A stretch of 64,000 nucleotides of DNA from Ignavibacteriales bacterium (GCA_016214905.1 JACRMQ010000005.1:1-64000); one strand, 5' to 3'; counted from the stretch's first letter, positions 10,610 through 20,012 are shown. Numbers and translations: made by a program. Notes: generated from the sequence alone by a model not told the origin.

Positions 10610-11673
10610 TGCTGGAACGCGAAACTGAAAATATATTAAAGACAATCAAACAACTCCTGCCGGATAAGGGAACCGGCGTTGCCTGCTTAAAAGATATTCT
10701 GGCGGTTGATTTACCAAATTCATTAAAATATTATTTCAGAGCCGAGGTTGAAGCGTTACTTCGAAACGAACAATTAAGGTTCGCGAAAGAAAGCCGCTTC
10801 AATCATAACCAGCCTGAAATCAAGAGCTTGCAACAACAAATCGATTCTGTACTCATCCTGAATTATAAGTTTCAGAATATGGAACATCACATGGATGATA
10901 CGATTCATTTGATGATAAATTACCTAATCCGTCCGCAATGGACTTTATCGAACCTGATTTTTGAAAAAAATAAAACAGTTTCTGCTCAAAATCTCATCGA
11001 TATATTCAGATATTTCGCGCCGTATGATTATTTAAAAGAAATCGTAATAAAATATTTTTCAGAAAAAAAGATTACCGCGATAACCGAAAAAGAATTCAAG
11101 ACATTGCTGTGGAAAGCCGACAGCGAATATATAAAACGAAAATCGGGTTATGAACTCGCCGAAACAATCTCACCCGTATTTGAACTTTTTAATCACTATA
11201 TTAGAAGCACCAACTACTTGTTACCGATCAAAGCGATCATCAAGTATTTTGAAGATAAGGGGCTAAATCTAGCAATTCCCCGTCTTGAAGGTGAAATTGC
11301 GCAAGGCAAAACTGAAATCAGTAAAAAAGAACTCGGAGAATTTCTTGAAGACTGCAGGCACGCGCTCGGTTCGTTCCAGGCGGATATCCCGAATTGGGAT
11401 CAACAGGTTAATGATGATTCTGCCGTTCAATCGATTCCGAAGATAAAATTTGAAATTTCGGAATCTGACAAAAGAAAATTTATAAAGAAAATATTCAGTC
11501 ATAATGAACAGGCATATCTCTCACTTCTTGATACCCTGACGAAACAATCGTCATGGAAGCAGGCATCGAAATTAATCGATGAGATTTTCATAAAATATGA
11601 TGTTTATCCGTATTCACCGGAGGCGACAAAATTTGTAGAAATAATGTCCGAGCAATTTCATCCTAAAAAATGA
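10609..11673 (+). CDS. Uncharacterised protein coupled to the TPR gene
   Basis: 354 residues, not recognised. Start is GTG at 10609, whose G is the last base of the TPR gene stop codon (TAGTG), so the two are translationally coupled. No signal peptide or membrane helix is seen; the protein is charged and mostly helical (for example IKQLLPDKGTGVACLKDILAV and a C-terminal DKRKFIKKIFSHNEQAYLSLL). This suggests a cytoplasmic partner or a regulator of the exported TPR protein, but that is inference from position only. The next gene, obg, starts 88 bases later after an AT-rich stretch. Confidence 0.75.
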   Translation: MLERETENILKTIKQLLPDKGTGVACLKDILAVDLPNSLKYYFRAEVEALLRNEQLRFAKESRFNHNQPEIKSLQQQIDSVLILNYKFQNMEHHMDDTIHLMINYLIRPQWTLSNLIFEKNKTVSAQNLIDIFRYFAPYDYLKEIVIKYFSEKKITAITEKEFKTLLWKADSEYIKRKSGYELAETISPVFELFNHYIRSTNYLLPIKAIIKYFEDKGLNLAIPRLEGEIAQGKTEISKKELGEFLEDCRHALGSFQADIPNWDQQVNDDSAVQSIPKIKFEISESDKRKFIKKIFSHNEQAYLSLLDTLTKQSSWKQASKLIDEIFIKYDVYPYSPEATKFVEIMSEQFHPKK

Positions 11674-11761
11674 TTCGATATTTTATACTTGAAAAAACAA
11701 TCTGTCCTCTCGGCTATATTAACTTATTTTTATTTTTAACTTTTTAATTTTGAATTGAACC

Positions 11762-12754
11762 ATGTTCATTGATGAAGCAACGATATATGTAAAAGCCGGT
11801 GACGGCGGGGATGGGATGATAAGTTTCCGTCGCGAAAAATATATTCCCAAGGGGGGACCCGACGGTGGTAACGGCGGCAAGGGTGGAGATATAATTTTAC
11901 GGGCCGACAGGCAACTAACAACATTGATGGACTTCCGCTACAAGCGAAGATATAATGCGAGTGATGGTAATAAGGGAGAAACATCTAACAGAACCGGTAA
12001 GAGCGGCGAAGATACTGTTCTGAGAGTTCCGGTCGGCACTATTATACATGATTCTGAAACAAACGATATTATCATCGATTTAAAACGCGAAGGTGATGAA
12101 ATTGTGATCGTCAAAGGTGGTCGCGGCGGCAAAGGGAATGCCGAGTTCGCAACATCAACAAATCAAGCGCCGCGTAAAGCGACAAAAGGTACACCGGGTG
12201 AAGAACGAAACATCAATCTTGAATTAAAACTTCTTGCCGACGTCGGACTTGTCGGATTTCCCAATGCGGGTAAATCAACTTTAATCTCTCGTATATCTGC
12301 CGCAAAACCAAAGATCGCAGATTACCCATTCACAACACTCATTCCGAATCTCGGCATTGTAAGATACAGCGAAGAAAAAAGTTTTGTTGTCGCCGATATG
12401 CCGGGACTTATCGAAGGGGCACATACGGGCAAAGGACTTGGTATTGAATTCCTGCGGCACATTGAAAGAACAAGCGTGATCGTATTCCTCATCGAATGCA
12501 CGAGCGAAGATCCGAAAGAACAATATAAAACTTTAGCCAACGAGCTAAAATCATTCAACGAGAAAATGCTCAAGAAACCCCAGATCGTTGCCGTATCTAA
12601 AATGGATTTGGCAAATGCTGATCTTAAAAAAGCATTGAAGAAATTGAAATTCAGAAAAACCATAAAGGTTATTCATATATCTGCCGTCACCGGAGAAGGA
12701 TTGAAAGATTTAATTGATGAGATGTGGCGAAAAGTAAGTCGAAATATTAAATAA
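11762..12754 (+). CDS. GTPase Obg (CgtA)
   Basis: 330-residue ribosome-assembly and stress GTPase. Seen: the glycine-rich Obg fold at residues 1-158 (GGDGMISFRREKYIPKGGPDGG, read in parts), then the G domain with G1 GFPNAGKST, G3 DMPGLIEGAH, G4 SKMD and G5 SAVTGEG. There is no C-terminal OCT extension, and the length is normal for that form. The protein binds the 50S subunit. The start has no Shine-Dalgarno sequence and is preceded by a run of ttttaactttttaattttga words. Confidence 0.97.
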   Translation: MFIDEATIYVKAGDGGDGMISFRREKYIPKGGPDGGNGGKGGDIILRADRQLTTLMDFRYKRRYNASDGNKGETSNRTGKSGEDTVLRVPVGTIIHDSETNDIIIDLKREGDEIVIVKGGRGGKGNAEFATSTNQAPRKATKGTPGEERNINLELKLLADVGLVGFPNAGKSTLISRISAAKPKIADYPFTTLIPNLGIVRYSEEKSFVVADMPGLIEGAHTGKGLGIEFLRHIERTSVIVFLIECTSEDPKEQYKTLANELKSFNEKMLKKPQIVAVSKMDLANADLKKALKKLKFRKTIKVIHISAVTGEGLKDLIDEMWRKVSRNIK

Positions 12755-12769
12755 CATGAGATTATTTCA

Positions 12770-13609
12770 ATGAAAACAATTTATATCAATATATTCTTTT
12801 TAATTTTATTCATCTCAACACCAAGACAAAACTTTGCTCAAAATGAAAATGAATTAGCTCGCGGTTCGGTTGAAATATTCGATCCCGCTCGCGACGCGGC
12901 TGCCGATATTCGTACGGCAATCATTGAAGCGACCCGAAGCGATCGCAGAATCATACTCGATGTCGGCGGTAATTGGTGCATCTGGTGCAAACGGCTCGAT
13001 ACTTTATTCATGAAGAATAAAGATTTAACCGAATTTATGCTTAAGAATTACGTTGTTGTCAAGATTAATTTCAGCAAAGAAAATGAAAACGAAAAAGTTT
13101 TATCACAATACCCGGAGATCAAAGGATATCCGCATATATTCGTGCTGGAAAAAGACGGTAAACTGATTCATTCACAGAATACCGGAGATTTAGAGTCAGG
13201 TAAAGGACACAACAAGGAAAAAGTTTTTGAATTTCTCAAGAAGTGGGCGCCCGCTTCTTCACGTTCGCAAGACGAGTTCGATATAAAGATAGGTGAAGAA
13301 AATTATACGATGAAAAAATATTTCTTCTGTCTATTGAAGAAAGGTCCGAACAGAAACCAGGATTCCGTTGCGGCAAAAATGATTCAGGATAACCACCTCG
13401 CTCACCTCAGCAAATTAGGCAAACAAGGTTTAATTTCTATTGCGGGACCATTCGATGGTGATAACGAATACCGCGGAATAATAATTTTCAATGTGAGATC
13501 AAAAGAAGAGGCAGAAAAATTGGAAGGTGAAGATCCTGCGGTTATATCGGGAAGATTATCAATGGAGATATTGCCGGTATGGCTCGCGAAGGGATCGAAG
13601 CTACCTTAA
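12770..13609 (+). CDS. Exported thioredoxin-like protein fused to a YCII domain
   Basis: 279 residues. Seen: an N-terminal signal sequence ending near NFAQ (residue 24), a thioredoxin-like domain at about 35-165 with the active-site CIWC (C70, C73) in GGNWCIWCKRL and a cis-proline at KGYPHIFVLE, then a separate C-terminal domain (about 178-275) starting MKKYFFCLLKKGPNR, with LAHLSKLGKQGLISIAGPF, that matches the YCII-related fold. The first part should act as a disulfide reductase or oxidase in the envelope. YCII domains are normally cytoplasmic, so the fusion is unusual. It sits 15 bases after obg and its stop overlaps the pabA stop tail to tail. Confidence 0.85.
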   Translation: MKTIYINIFFLILFISTPRQNFAQNENELARGSVEIFDPARDAAADIRTAIIEATRSDRRIILDVGGNWCIWCKRLDTLFMKNKDLTEFMLKNYVVVKINFSKENENEKVLSQYPEIKGYPHIFVLEKDGKLIHSQNTGDLESGKGHNKEKVFEFLKKWAPASSRSQDEFDIKIGEENYTMKKYFFCLLKKGPNRNQDSVAAKMIQDNHLAHLSKLGKQGLISIAGPFDGDNEYRGIIIFNVRSKEEAEKLEGEDPAVISGRLSMEILPVWLAKGSKLP

Positions 13610-14178
13610 TGATTCAGCCAGTTACTTAAAATCTTTTTACCTTCAGTCGTCATAATCGATTCCGGATGGAATTGAATCCCTCTAACATCAAACTCTTTGT
13701 GCGCGATCGACATAATGATTCCATCATGATCGGTTGCGGTTATTTCAAAACACTCAGGGAGATATTTTTTTGATACCATCCATGAATGATAAAGACCCGC
13801 CTCGAATTTAGCCGGGAGTCCGTTAAATAAATATTCATCTCTTCGTAAAACTTTCAGCTCTCTCTTCATTCCGTGAGAGACACGCGGCATTCTGATCAAT
13901 TTGCCGCCGAATGCTTCCGCGATTGCCTGATGCCCAAGGCAAATTCCTAATATTCGTTTTGTGGGCGCAAACTTTTTGATAACGGGTATCAATTTTCCTG
14001 CCTCAGCGGGAATGCCCGGTCCCGGACTGATCAAAATATTTTCGTATTTATTAATCTCGGTGATGTCTATTTCATCATTTTTAATTATCTTGACGCCAAA
14101 ACCCTGACTTTCAACAATTTGTATTAAATTGTATGTGAATGAATCATAATTATCAATTAAAATTATTTTAGTATTCAT
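13606..14178 (-). CDS. Aminodeoxychorismate synthase glutaminase subunit
   Basis: 190-residue class I glutamine amidotransferase that supplies ammonia to PabB for p-aminobenzoate, or to anthranilate synthase. Seen: N-terminal LIDNYDSFTYNLIQ, the oxyanion stretch SPGPGIP, the nucleophile elbow GICLGHQAIAE (Cys) and the catalytic His/Glu in GIQFHPESIMT. Assigned to folate rather than tryptophan because the divergent neighbour is PabB. Only 12 bases separate its ATG from that of pabB, and neither start has a Shine-Dalgarno sequence. Its stop codon overlaps the thioredoxin-YCII stop. Confidence 0.92.
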   Translation of the reverse strand: MNTKIILIDNYDSFTYNLIQIVESQGFGVKIIKNDEIDITEINKYENILISPGPGIPAEAGKLIPVIKKFAPTKRILGICLGHQAIAEAFGGKLIRMPRVSHGMKRELKVLRRDEYLFNGLPAKFEAGLYHSWMVSKKYLPECFEITATDHDGIIMSIAHKEFDVRGIQFHPESIMTTEGKKILSNWLNH

Positions 14179-14190
14179 AAATTTATTTTG

Positions 14191-15189
14191 ATGAAATTTT
14201 TATTACCTTTAACATCAATGAATAGATCAGATGCCATACAAACGATGAATAGGTTAGGGAAGAATAATGTTCCTTTCCTTTTTATCATCGATTATGAGAT
14301 GCGGAATCCACAAATCCTTAAATTAGACGATATCGACGAAACGAAAATATTGTACGATATCAACGGTATTCACAATGATTTTGTTAAGCCAATATTGCAG
14401 AAAAATATATCTTTCGCAAAAAAACCTGTTTCTCATAAAAAATACATGCGGGCGTTCAATAATATCCAAAAACATATCGGCGCGGGTAATACATATCTCT
14501 TAAATCTAACTTTCCCGACCGAGATTAAAGTAAATCTGACCCTGCTTGAAATATTTCTTCACAGCGAAGCAAAGTACAAATTATTTTTTAAGAATAAGTT
14601 TGTTGTGTTTTCTCCTGAGCGATTCATTCAAATCTCCGATGGACGGATTTCATCCAATCCTATGAAAGGAACGATTGATGCCTCGATATTAAACGCGAAA
14701 AATATTATCTTGAATGATATTAAAGAACAAGCAGAGCATAATACTATAGTCGATTTAATCAGAAACGATCTCAGTATGATTGCGAAAAATGTTCGCGTCG
14801 AGAAATTCCGGTACATCGACAAAATTAAAACACATAATAAAAACTTATTTCAGGTCAGCTCTAAAATCGTCGGTGAACTCGATCGGAATTATAAATCCAA
14901 AATTGGAGATATTATTTTTGCATTATTACCGGCCGGCTCAATAAGCGGCGCACCAAAAAAGAAAACGATTCAAATTATTTATGGAACTGAAAATTATAAA
15001 CGAGGATATTACACCGGAGTATTCGGATATTTCGACGGGGATTATCTCGATAGCGGTGTGATAATCCGATTCATAGAACGAAACAAAAATAAATTCATCT
15101 ATAAAAGCGGGGGTGGAATAACCTCACTCAGTAATCCTAAATTAGAGTACAATGAAATGGTAGATAAAATATATGTGCCCATTGTTTGA
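14191..15189 (+). CDS. Aminodeoxychorismate synthase component I
   Basis: 332 residues; joins ammonia to chorismate to make 4-amino-4-deoxychorismate on the way to folate. Seen: the chorismate-binding domain with SSNPMKGTID, where the Lys corresponds to the PIKGT nucleophile that marks PabB (TrpE has PIAGT), then LPAGSISGAPKKKT and GGGITSLSNPKLEYNEM. The N-terminal domain is short compared with the roughly 450-residue enterobacterial form. I chose the ATG at 14191; the in-frame TTG just before it is less likely. Overlaps pabC by 17 bases. Confidence 0.93.
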   Translation: MKFLLPLTSMNRSDAIQTMNRLGKNNVPFLFIIDYEMRNPQILKLDDIDETKILYDINGIHNDFVKPILQKNISFAKKPVSHKKYMRAFNNIQKHIGAGNTYLLNLTFPTEIKVNLTLLEIFLHSEAKYKLFFKNKFVVFSPERFIQISDGRISSNPMKGTIDASILNAKNIILNDIKEQAEHNTIVDLIRNDLSMIAKNVRVEKFRYIDKIKTHNKNLFQVSSKIVGELDRNYKSKIGDIIFALLPAGSISGAPKKKTIQIIYGTENYKRGYYTGVFGYFDGDYLDSGVIIRFIERNKNKFIYKSGGGITSLSNPKLEYNEMVDKIYVPIV

Positions 15190-15772
15190 AACAATAAAAG
15201 TTGAAAATAGAATTCTGCACAATCTCGAATATCACAACGAGAGGTTGAACAAATCCCGGAAGAATCTATTCGGATGCAACGATATTATCGACTTAAATGA
15301 GATGATATCAATTCCCGAAGATCTGAGCGATGATATTATCAAATGCCGGGTTGTCTATTCAGAAGAAATCGAGCAGATTCAATTCGCCAATTACGTCAAA
15401 CGACAAATTCGAACACTCAAGCTGGTCGAGTGCGATAATATTGTATATTCTTACAAATACGTTGACAGAAGAATATTCAGCGAACTCATGGATTCAGTCA
15501 ATACCGATGATATTCTTATCATCAAGAATGGAAAGGTAACGGATACTTCATTTTCAAATATAGTTTTTTTTGATGGTACGAAATGGGTAACCCCCTCGCA
15601 TCCTTTGCTGCGCGGGACAAGACGAGAAAAGTTGCTGAGGGATAATATCATTTCAGAAGCTAACATCGGGGTTGAAGATTTATATCTGTTCGATAAAGCA
15701 ACTCTGATTAATTCTATGATTGATTTTGGCGAAGGTCCGATAATTGACATTTCCGATATCACGCGCCAATAA
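15173..15772 (+). CDS. Aminodeoxychorismate lyase (short class IV form)
   Basis: 199-residue PLP fold-type IV enzyme that releases pyruvate from aminodeoxychorismate to give p-aminobenzoate. Seen: N-terminal PLFETIKVENR, the probable PLP lysine in YSYKYVDR, TDTSFSNIVFF and LLRGTRREKLL. It is shorter than the roughly 270-residue E. coli PabC, lacking part of the N-terminal domain, which is common in this lineage. It begins inside the 3' end of pabB, so the two are coupled. Confidence 0.88.
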   Translation: MCPLFETIKVENRILHNLEYHNERLNKSRKNLFGCNDIIDLNEMISIPEDLSDDIIKCRVVYSEEIEQIQFANYVKRQIRTLKLVECDNIVYSYKYVDRRIFSELMDSVNTDDILIIKNGKVTDTSFSNIVFFDGTKWVTPSHPLLRGTRREKLLRDNIISEANIGVEDLYLFDKATLINSMIDFGEGPIIDISDITRQ

Positions 15773-16011
15773 TATTTAATTTTACTCTTCATCGAAATAA
15801 AAATCAATTTTACAACGCGGGTATTCATTTTATATTCCTTGCAATTAATGAGCGAGTAATGTATATTCCTCGTGTCTTGCATGATAAATCGAACTAAAAT
15901 GAATCAGAACACCATTCCGGTTATTCCACAGCAACTGTTGCGGTTTTACAACGTATTAATCTATTGGCATCATGCAATATTTCTTGAACAATAATTTTTA
16001 AGGGTATTTAT

Positions 16012-16170
16012 ATGAAACCAAATTCATTGGGTTTTTTAGGTTTATTGGGCTTTCTTGGCACTCTTGGTTTCGTTCTTGATAAACCATCATTTTACGGGCT
16101 TTATGGATTATTTGCTCTCTTTAGTTTATTCGGAATTCAATCCAAGAACAGTAACAATCGTAAAAAATAA
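16012..16170 (+). CDS. Small hydrophobic Gly/Phe/Leu protein
   Basis: 52 residues, MKPNSLGFLGLLGFLGTLGF at the N-terminus, then a second hydrophobic stretch YGLYGLFALFSLFG and a basic end NSNNRKK. AGGG lies 7 bases before the ATG. The FLG.LG..G pattern and total size resemble small membrane proteins of the DUF3796 type known from other phyla, but I cannot confirm membership. It probably sits in the membrane. The 239 bases before it (15773-16011) hold no other feature that I can support, and the 165 bases after it hold only an unconvincing ORF. Confidence 0.55.
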   Translation: MKPNSLGFLGLLGFLGTLGFVLDKPSFYGLYGLFALFSLFGIQSKNSNNRKK

Positions 16171-16335
16171 ATTCGATAAAAATATTTATTTATTTGCACC
16201 AATTGCTTATGAGAAGCATAAATTTTTATTCACGGGAATGAAAATTACCGGATCACAAAAGTATGACATTTCTTTACCCAGATTTCCGCTGGCATTGGGT
16301 ATCCGGATTAACACGATGAATCCCATTCTGACTTA

Positions 16336-17490
16336 ATGGACAATAAGTCAAACATATCATCGACCGATAATTCGACTGCATTAGTTATTGAACGGATCCA
16401 AAACAATAAATATCTGAACGAATTCATCCGTCTCCCTTGGCAGATTTACAAAGATTATCCTCATTGGATTCCCCCTCTCATGCGGGATGTGAGGTTCAAA
16501 TTAAATCAATCGAAACATCCTTTCTTCGAGCACGCAAAAATCGAATTATTCATCGCCAGACGAGGAACAACTATCGTCGGACGTATCGTTGCAATTGTTG
16601 ACAACCGTTACAACGAATTCCATAAAGAACGCACCGGATTTTTCGGTATGTTCGAGTGTTCCGAAGATTACGAAGCGGCTAAAGCATTATTCTCTTCCGC
16701 AGAAACATGGTGCAAAAATCAGGGCATGAACCGAATTCGAGGACCGATGAATTTAAGCATGAACGACGAATGTGGATTCCTACTTGAAGGTTTCGACCGC
16801 GATCCTGTTATGATGATGCCGTATAATCCAAAGTACTACCTTGAATTTTGCGAGAGGTACGGTTTTGTTAAAGCGAAAGATCTTTATGCCTTTCTGAAAA
16901 GCGACATAGGAGTAGTCGATCGGGTTGCGAAATTAGTAGAGCGGGTGAAGAAAAAAGAAAATGTTGTAGTCAGACCGGTTAACCTGAAAGATTTTAACAG
17001 CGAGGTAGCGATCATCAAAGATATATATAACGCGGCGTGGGAACTGAACTGGGGTTTTGTACCGATGACTGAAAAGGAAATGGATCTCATGGCGAAAGAA
17101 TTGAGACCCATTTGTGAACCGGAACTCGTTTTGTTTGCCGAAGTCAACGGAGAACCGGTAGGTGTAAGCATCACTCTTCCTGATATGAATCAGGTGTTGA
17201 AAAAGCTCAACGGAAAACTTGGCCCCATCGGTCTCTTAAAATTTCTCTATTACAAAAAGAAAATTACCGGGGCGCGGGCGATCGTGTTCGGCATTAAAAA
17301 AGAATACCGGCTCACCGGTATCAGCAGCGTGTTGTATTACGAGACAGTAAAGAGAGGTGCGCGATTAGGATACACTTGGTGCGAGATGTCGTGGAACCTC
17401 GAGGATAACGATCTGATCAATCGCTTCGATGAAGCTGTTGGCGGGAAACTGTACAAGAAATACAGAATTTATGAAAAAGAGCTTACCTGA
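16336..17490 (+). CDS. GNAT-like N-acyltransferase (YghO type)
   Basis: 384 residues. Seen: N-terminal FIRLPWQIYKDYPHWIPPLM, a first GNAT-like half with FFEHAKIELFIARRGTTIVGRI and GRIVAIVDNRYNEFHKERTGFFG (read in parts), the signature MNRIRGPMNLSMNDECG, and a second half ending KKEYRLTGISSVLYYETVKRG and LYKKYRIYEKELT. This layout is that of the YghO-like double-GNAT family found widely in FCB bacteria; the acyl substrate is unknown. The last 12 codons have a diverged duplicate at 20013-20048, see the accessory-zone finding. Confidence 0.85.
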   Translation: MDNKSNISSTDNSTALVIERIQNNKYLNEFIRLPWQIYKDYPHWIPPLMRDVRFKLNQSKHPFFEHAKIELFIARRGTTIVGRIVAIVDNRYNEFHKERTGFFGMFECSEDYEAAKALFSSAETWCKNQGMNRIRGPMNLSMNDECGFLLEGFDRDPVMMMPYNPKYYLEFCERYGFVKAKDLYAFLKSDIGVVDRVAKLVERVKKKENVVVRPVNLKDFNSEVAIIKDIYNAAWELNWGFVPMTEKEMDLMAKELRPICEPELVLFAEVNGEPVGVSITLPDMNQVLKKLNGKLGPIGLLKFLYYKKKITGARAIVFGIKKEYRLTGISSVLYYETVKRGARLGYTWCEMSWNLEDNDLINRFDEAVGGKLYKKYRIYEKELT

Positions 17491-17522
17491 TCTATTAGAT
17501 TAACGATGATAGCCTTGTAGTT

Positions 17523-17547
17523 TTAGGAATAGTTTGATTATTCCTAA
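17523..17547 (+). terminator. Hairpin after the GNAT-like gene
   Basis: Seen: ttaggaata (17523-17531) and tattcctaa (17539-17547) form a perfect 9-bp stem with a 7-base loop, 32 bases after the stop codon. No T run follows, so termination is weakly supported. A second 7-bp hairpin is at 17648-17667. The hairpin lies at the left edge of the accessory zone, so it could instead be part of an insertion boundary. Bases 17548-17727 show no gene. Confidence 0.4.
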
Positions 17548-17727
17548 GGTGCGCATAATTAAGTCCATAATATTCAAAACAAATTTGATAATTTTAAGTA
17601 TAATATGGAAGTTACTTGGAATAAAAATCTTTTCAATCATTGAAGTAATTGTTTGTAGTAAAACAATGAGCAAGCTAATAAAACCGCTACAACCCGGCAT
17701 TTGCGGAAAACCAAGGGGGGAAATCCA

Positions 17728-19992
17728 TTGAAAAAAATGAATCAAGAAAACATTCTAAAGAATGTCCTGGAATCATACCATAACCTTATCGAACATCTTA
17801 AACTTGGTGTTTATCGCAGTACACCCGGACCACAGGGAAAATTTCTCGAAGTCAATCCCGCCCTTTTAAAAATGCTTGGCTGCAAAAGCCGGAATGAACT
17901 CCTTAACCTTCCAATTTATCAATTTTATCAAAATCCCAAGGACAGGCGCCGGTTCAGTGAAAAACTATCCCGCAAGGGAGTTGTGTATAACGAAGAGTTG
18001 ATTCTTCGGCGAAAGAACGGTTCTCCCCTGATAGTCTCCGAGATAGCTGTTGCAGTTCGCGACAGCTATGGAAAAGTTTTATTTTTTGAAGGACTGGTGG
18101 AAGACATAACAAACCGTAAACAATCCAAGAGGCAGTTCGACCTTCAAAAAACATATCTTGAAAAACTCTTTAATGCGGCTCCGGAGGCAATCGCATTGCA
18201 TAATAACCATGACCGTATAGTAGACATCAATGATGAATTCACAAAGATGTTCGGGTACACTCGCGAAGAAGCAATAGGTAAACAAATAAATGAACTGGTA
18301 GCACCTGAAGAATTGCTTGAGGAGGCAAAAGATATTTCTCATCGTGTTATACTTGGAGAACGTATAGAATTAGAATCTAAAAGGAAGCGAAAAGACGGAG
18401 TTCTTATTGACGTATCGATTCTTGGAGCTCCGATTTTTCATCAGGGGAAACAGGTCGGCGATTATGCAATTTACCGAAATATCACGGAACGGAAAAAAGC
18501 GGAAGAAGAAATACGAATTCAGAAAACTTACATGGAAGGTCTACTTAACAGCGCACCCGAGGCAATTATTTTTCACGACACGAATGACATTGTAGTAAAT
18601 GTAAACAATGAGTTTCTCAAAATGTTCGGCTATACTCGCGAAGAAGCAATTAGTAAACCGATCAATTCACTCGTCGCTCCAATAGAATTGAAAGACGAAG
18701 CAGCAAAACTTTCAGACACCGTTATTCACGGACATCGAGTGGAGGTTGAAACAAAACGCCGGAAAAAAGACAACACATTATTTCACGTTTCAATTCTTGG
18801 AGCTCCAATCTTTCATCAAGGGAAGCAAATCGGTGTATTTGCGATTTATCGAGACATTTCGGATAGGAAAAGAACAGAAGAAGAAATCCTCATACAAAAA
18901 ATCTATTTCGAGCGATTATTCAACAGCGCCCCTGAAGCAATCTTACTGCACGACAATGATGATCGCGTAGTAAGTGTGAACGAGGAATTCGTGAGGATGT
19001 TCAACTACTCACGCGAAGAAGCAATCGGCCGTCCTGTGAACGAACTTGTTGCTCCGACTGAATTAATGGAGGAAGCAACTCGCTTTTCACAGATGAGTTT
19101 TAGAGGAGAGCGTGTAGATGCTGAGACAAAACGTAAGCGAAAAGATGGAACGCTCATTGATGTTTCTGTACTGGGTGCACCCGTTTTTCATGAAGGAAAA
19201 CAAATTGCTGTATACGCGATTTACCGGGATATCACTGAACACAAGAGATTAGAAGAGGAGCGCATTCGCGAGAAACAAGAAGCACAGATGGCAAGGGATA
19301 TACAATTAAACTTTTTACCTAAATCCAATCCGATAGTTCCGGGATATGATATTGCCGGGAAAAGTTTACCGGCTATGAATGTAGGCGGAGACTATTATGA
19401 TTTCATCCGGTTAAACGATCACCAAATTGCAATCGGGCTTGGTGATGTGAGCGGAAAAGGATTAGCGGCATCGCTGGTAATGGCAAACTTGCAAGCAACT
19501 ATTCGTAGTGAAGCATTGTATGGTTCTGACCCGGCACATTGTCTCGAACGGGCAAACAAACTTCTTTTTAACAGCACCGATGCACGGACTTTTATATCTC
19601 TATTTTATGGGATACTCGATACCGGTAACAACTCACTTATCTATGCTAATGCTGGTCAAGATCCTGCTGTCCTCTTTTCCGAAGCAAAGTCACCGATATC
19701 GTTATCGACTCGAGGTATGGCTCTCGCGTTGACAAACGATGCTGACTATAATGCTCGAACCATCTTTCTGAATCCGGGTGACTTCGTCATATTTTATTCT
19801 GACGGAATTACTGAAGCTGTGAATGACAAAATGGAAGAATTCGGGAGAAACCGAATTTGGGATCTTGTCATCAATAACAAAACAGAACCATCAGCCATAA
19901 TACTCGATAAGCTTTTCGATGCAGTTCATGGGCATGCAAACAACGGCTCAGATCAGGATGATATGACGGCAATTTTACTGAAACGCATTTGA
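17728..19992 (+). CDS. PAS-repeat PP2C (RsbU-type) phosphatase
   Basis: About 754 residues. I chose the TTG at 17728 because a strong GGGGGG lies 7 bases before it; an upstream TTG at 17701 lacks one. Seen: one PAS domain (about residues 15-130), then three more PAS domains repeated with an exact period of 375 bases (units beginning at 18148, 18523 and 18898), a short coiled linker, and a SpoIIE/RsbU PP2C domain with GGDYYDF, LGDVSGKGLAASL and IFYSDGITEAV carrying the metal-binding Asp residues. Such proteins dephosphorylate anti-sigma-factor antagonists; no partner gene is nearby. Cytoplasmic, no membrane helix. Lies between the GNAT-like gene and a displaced copy of that gene's 3' tail. Confidence 0.9.
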   Translation: MKKMNQENILKNVLESYHNLIEHLKLGVYRSTPGPQGKFLEVNPALLKMLGCKSRNELLNLPIYQFYQNPKDRRRFSEKLSRKGVVYNEELILRRKNGSPLIVSEIAVAVRDSYGKVLFFEGLVEDITNRKQSKRQFDLQKTYLEKLFNAAPEAIALHNNHDRIVDINDEFTKMFGYTREEAIGKQINELVAPEELLEEAKDISHRVILGERIELESKRKRKDGVLIDVSILGAPIFHQGKQVGDYAIYRNITERKKAEEEIRIQKTYMEGLLNSAPEAIIFHDTNDIVVNVNNEFLKMFGYTREEAISKPINSLVAPIELKDEAAKLSDTVIHGHRVEVETKRRKKDNTLFHVSILGAPIFHQGKQIGVFAIYRDISDRKRTEEEILIQKIYFERLFNSAPEAILLHDNDDRVVSVNEEFVRMFNYSREEAIGRPVNELVAPTELMEEATRFSQMSFRGERVDAETKRKRKDGTLIDVSVLGAPVFHEGKQIAVYAIYRDITEHKRLEEERIREKQEAQMARDIQLNFLPKSNPIVPGYDIAGKSLPAMNVGGDYYDFIRLNDHQIAIGLGDVSGKGLAASLVMANLQATIRSEALYGSDPAHCLERANKLLFNSTDARTFISLFYGILDTGNNSLIYANAGQDPAVLFSEAKSPISLSTRGMALALTNDADYNARTIFLNPGDFVIFYSDGITEAVNDKMEEFGRNRIWDLVINNKTEPSAIILDKLFDAVHGHANNGSDQDDMTAILLKRI

Positions 19993-20012
19993 TAACATTT
20001 GGATGTACACCT

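Noticed and set aside
16055-16336. 93-codon ORF whose stop overlaps the GNAT gene start
   Set aside because: No ribosome binding site, overlaps the more convincing 52-residue ORF in another frame and has no recognisable protein pattern; the TAATG overlap is not enough.
17500-17745. Minus- and plus-strand ORFs of 60-80 codons before the PP2C gene
   Set aside because: Repetitive, strongly biased composition and no translation signals; they cover AT-rich non-coding DNA.
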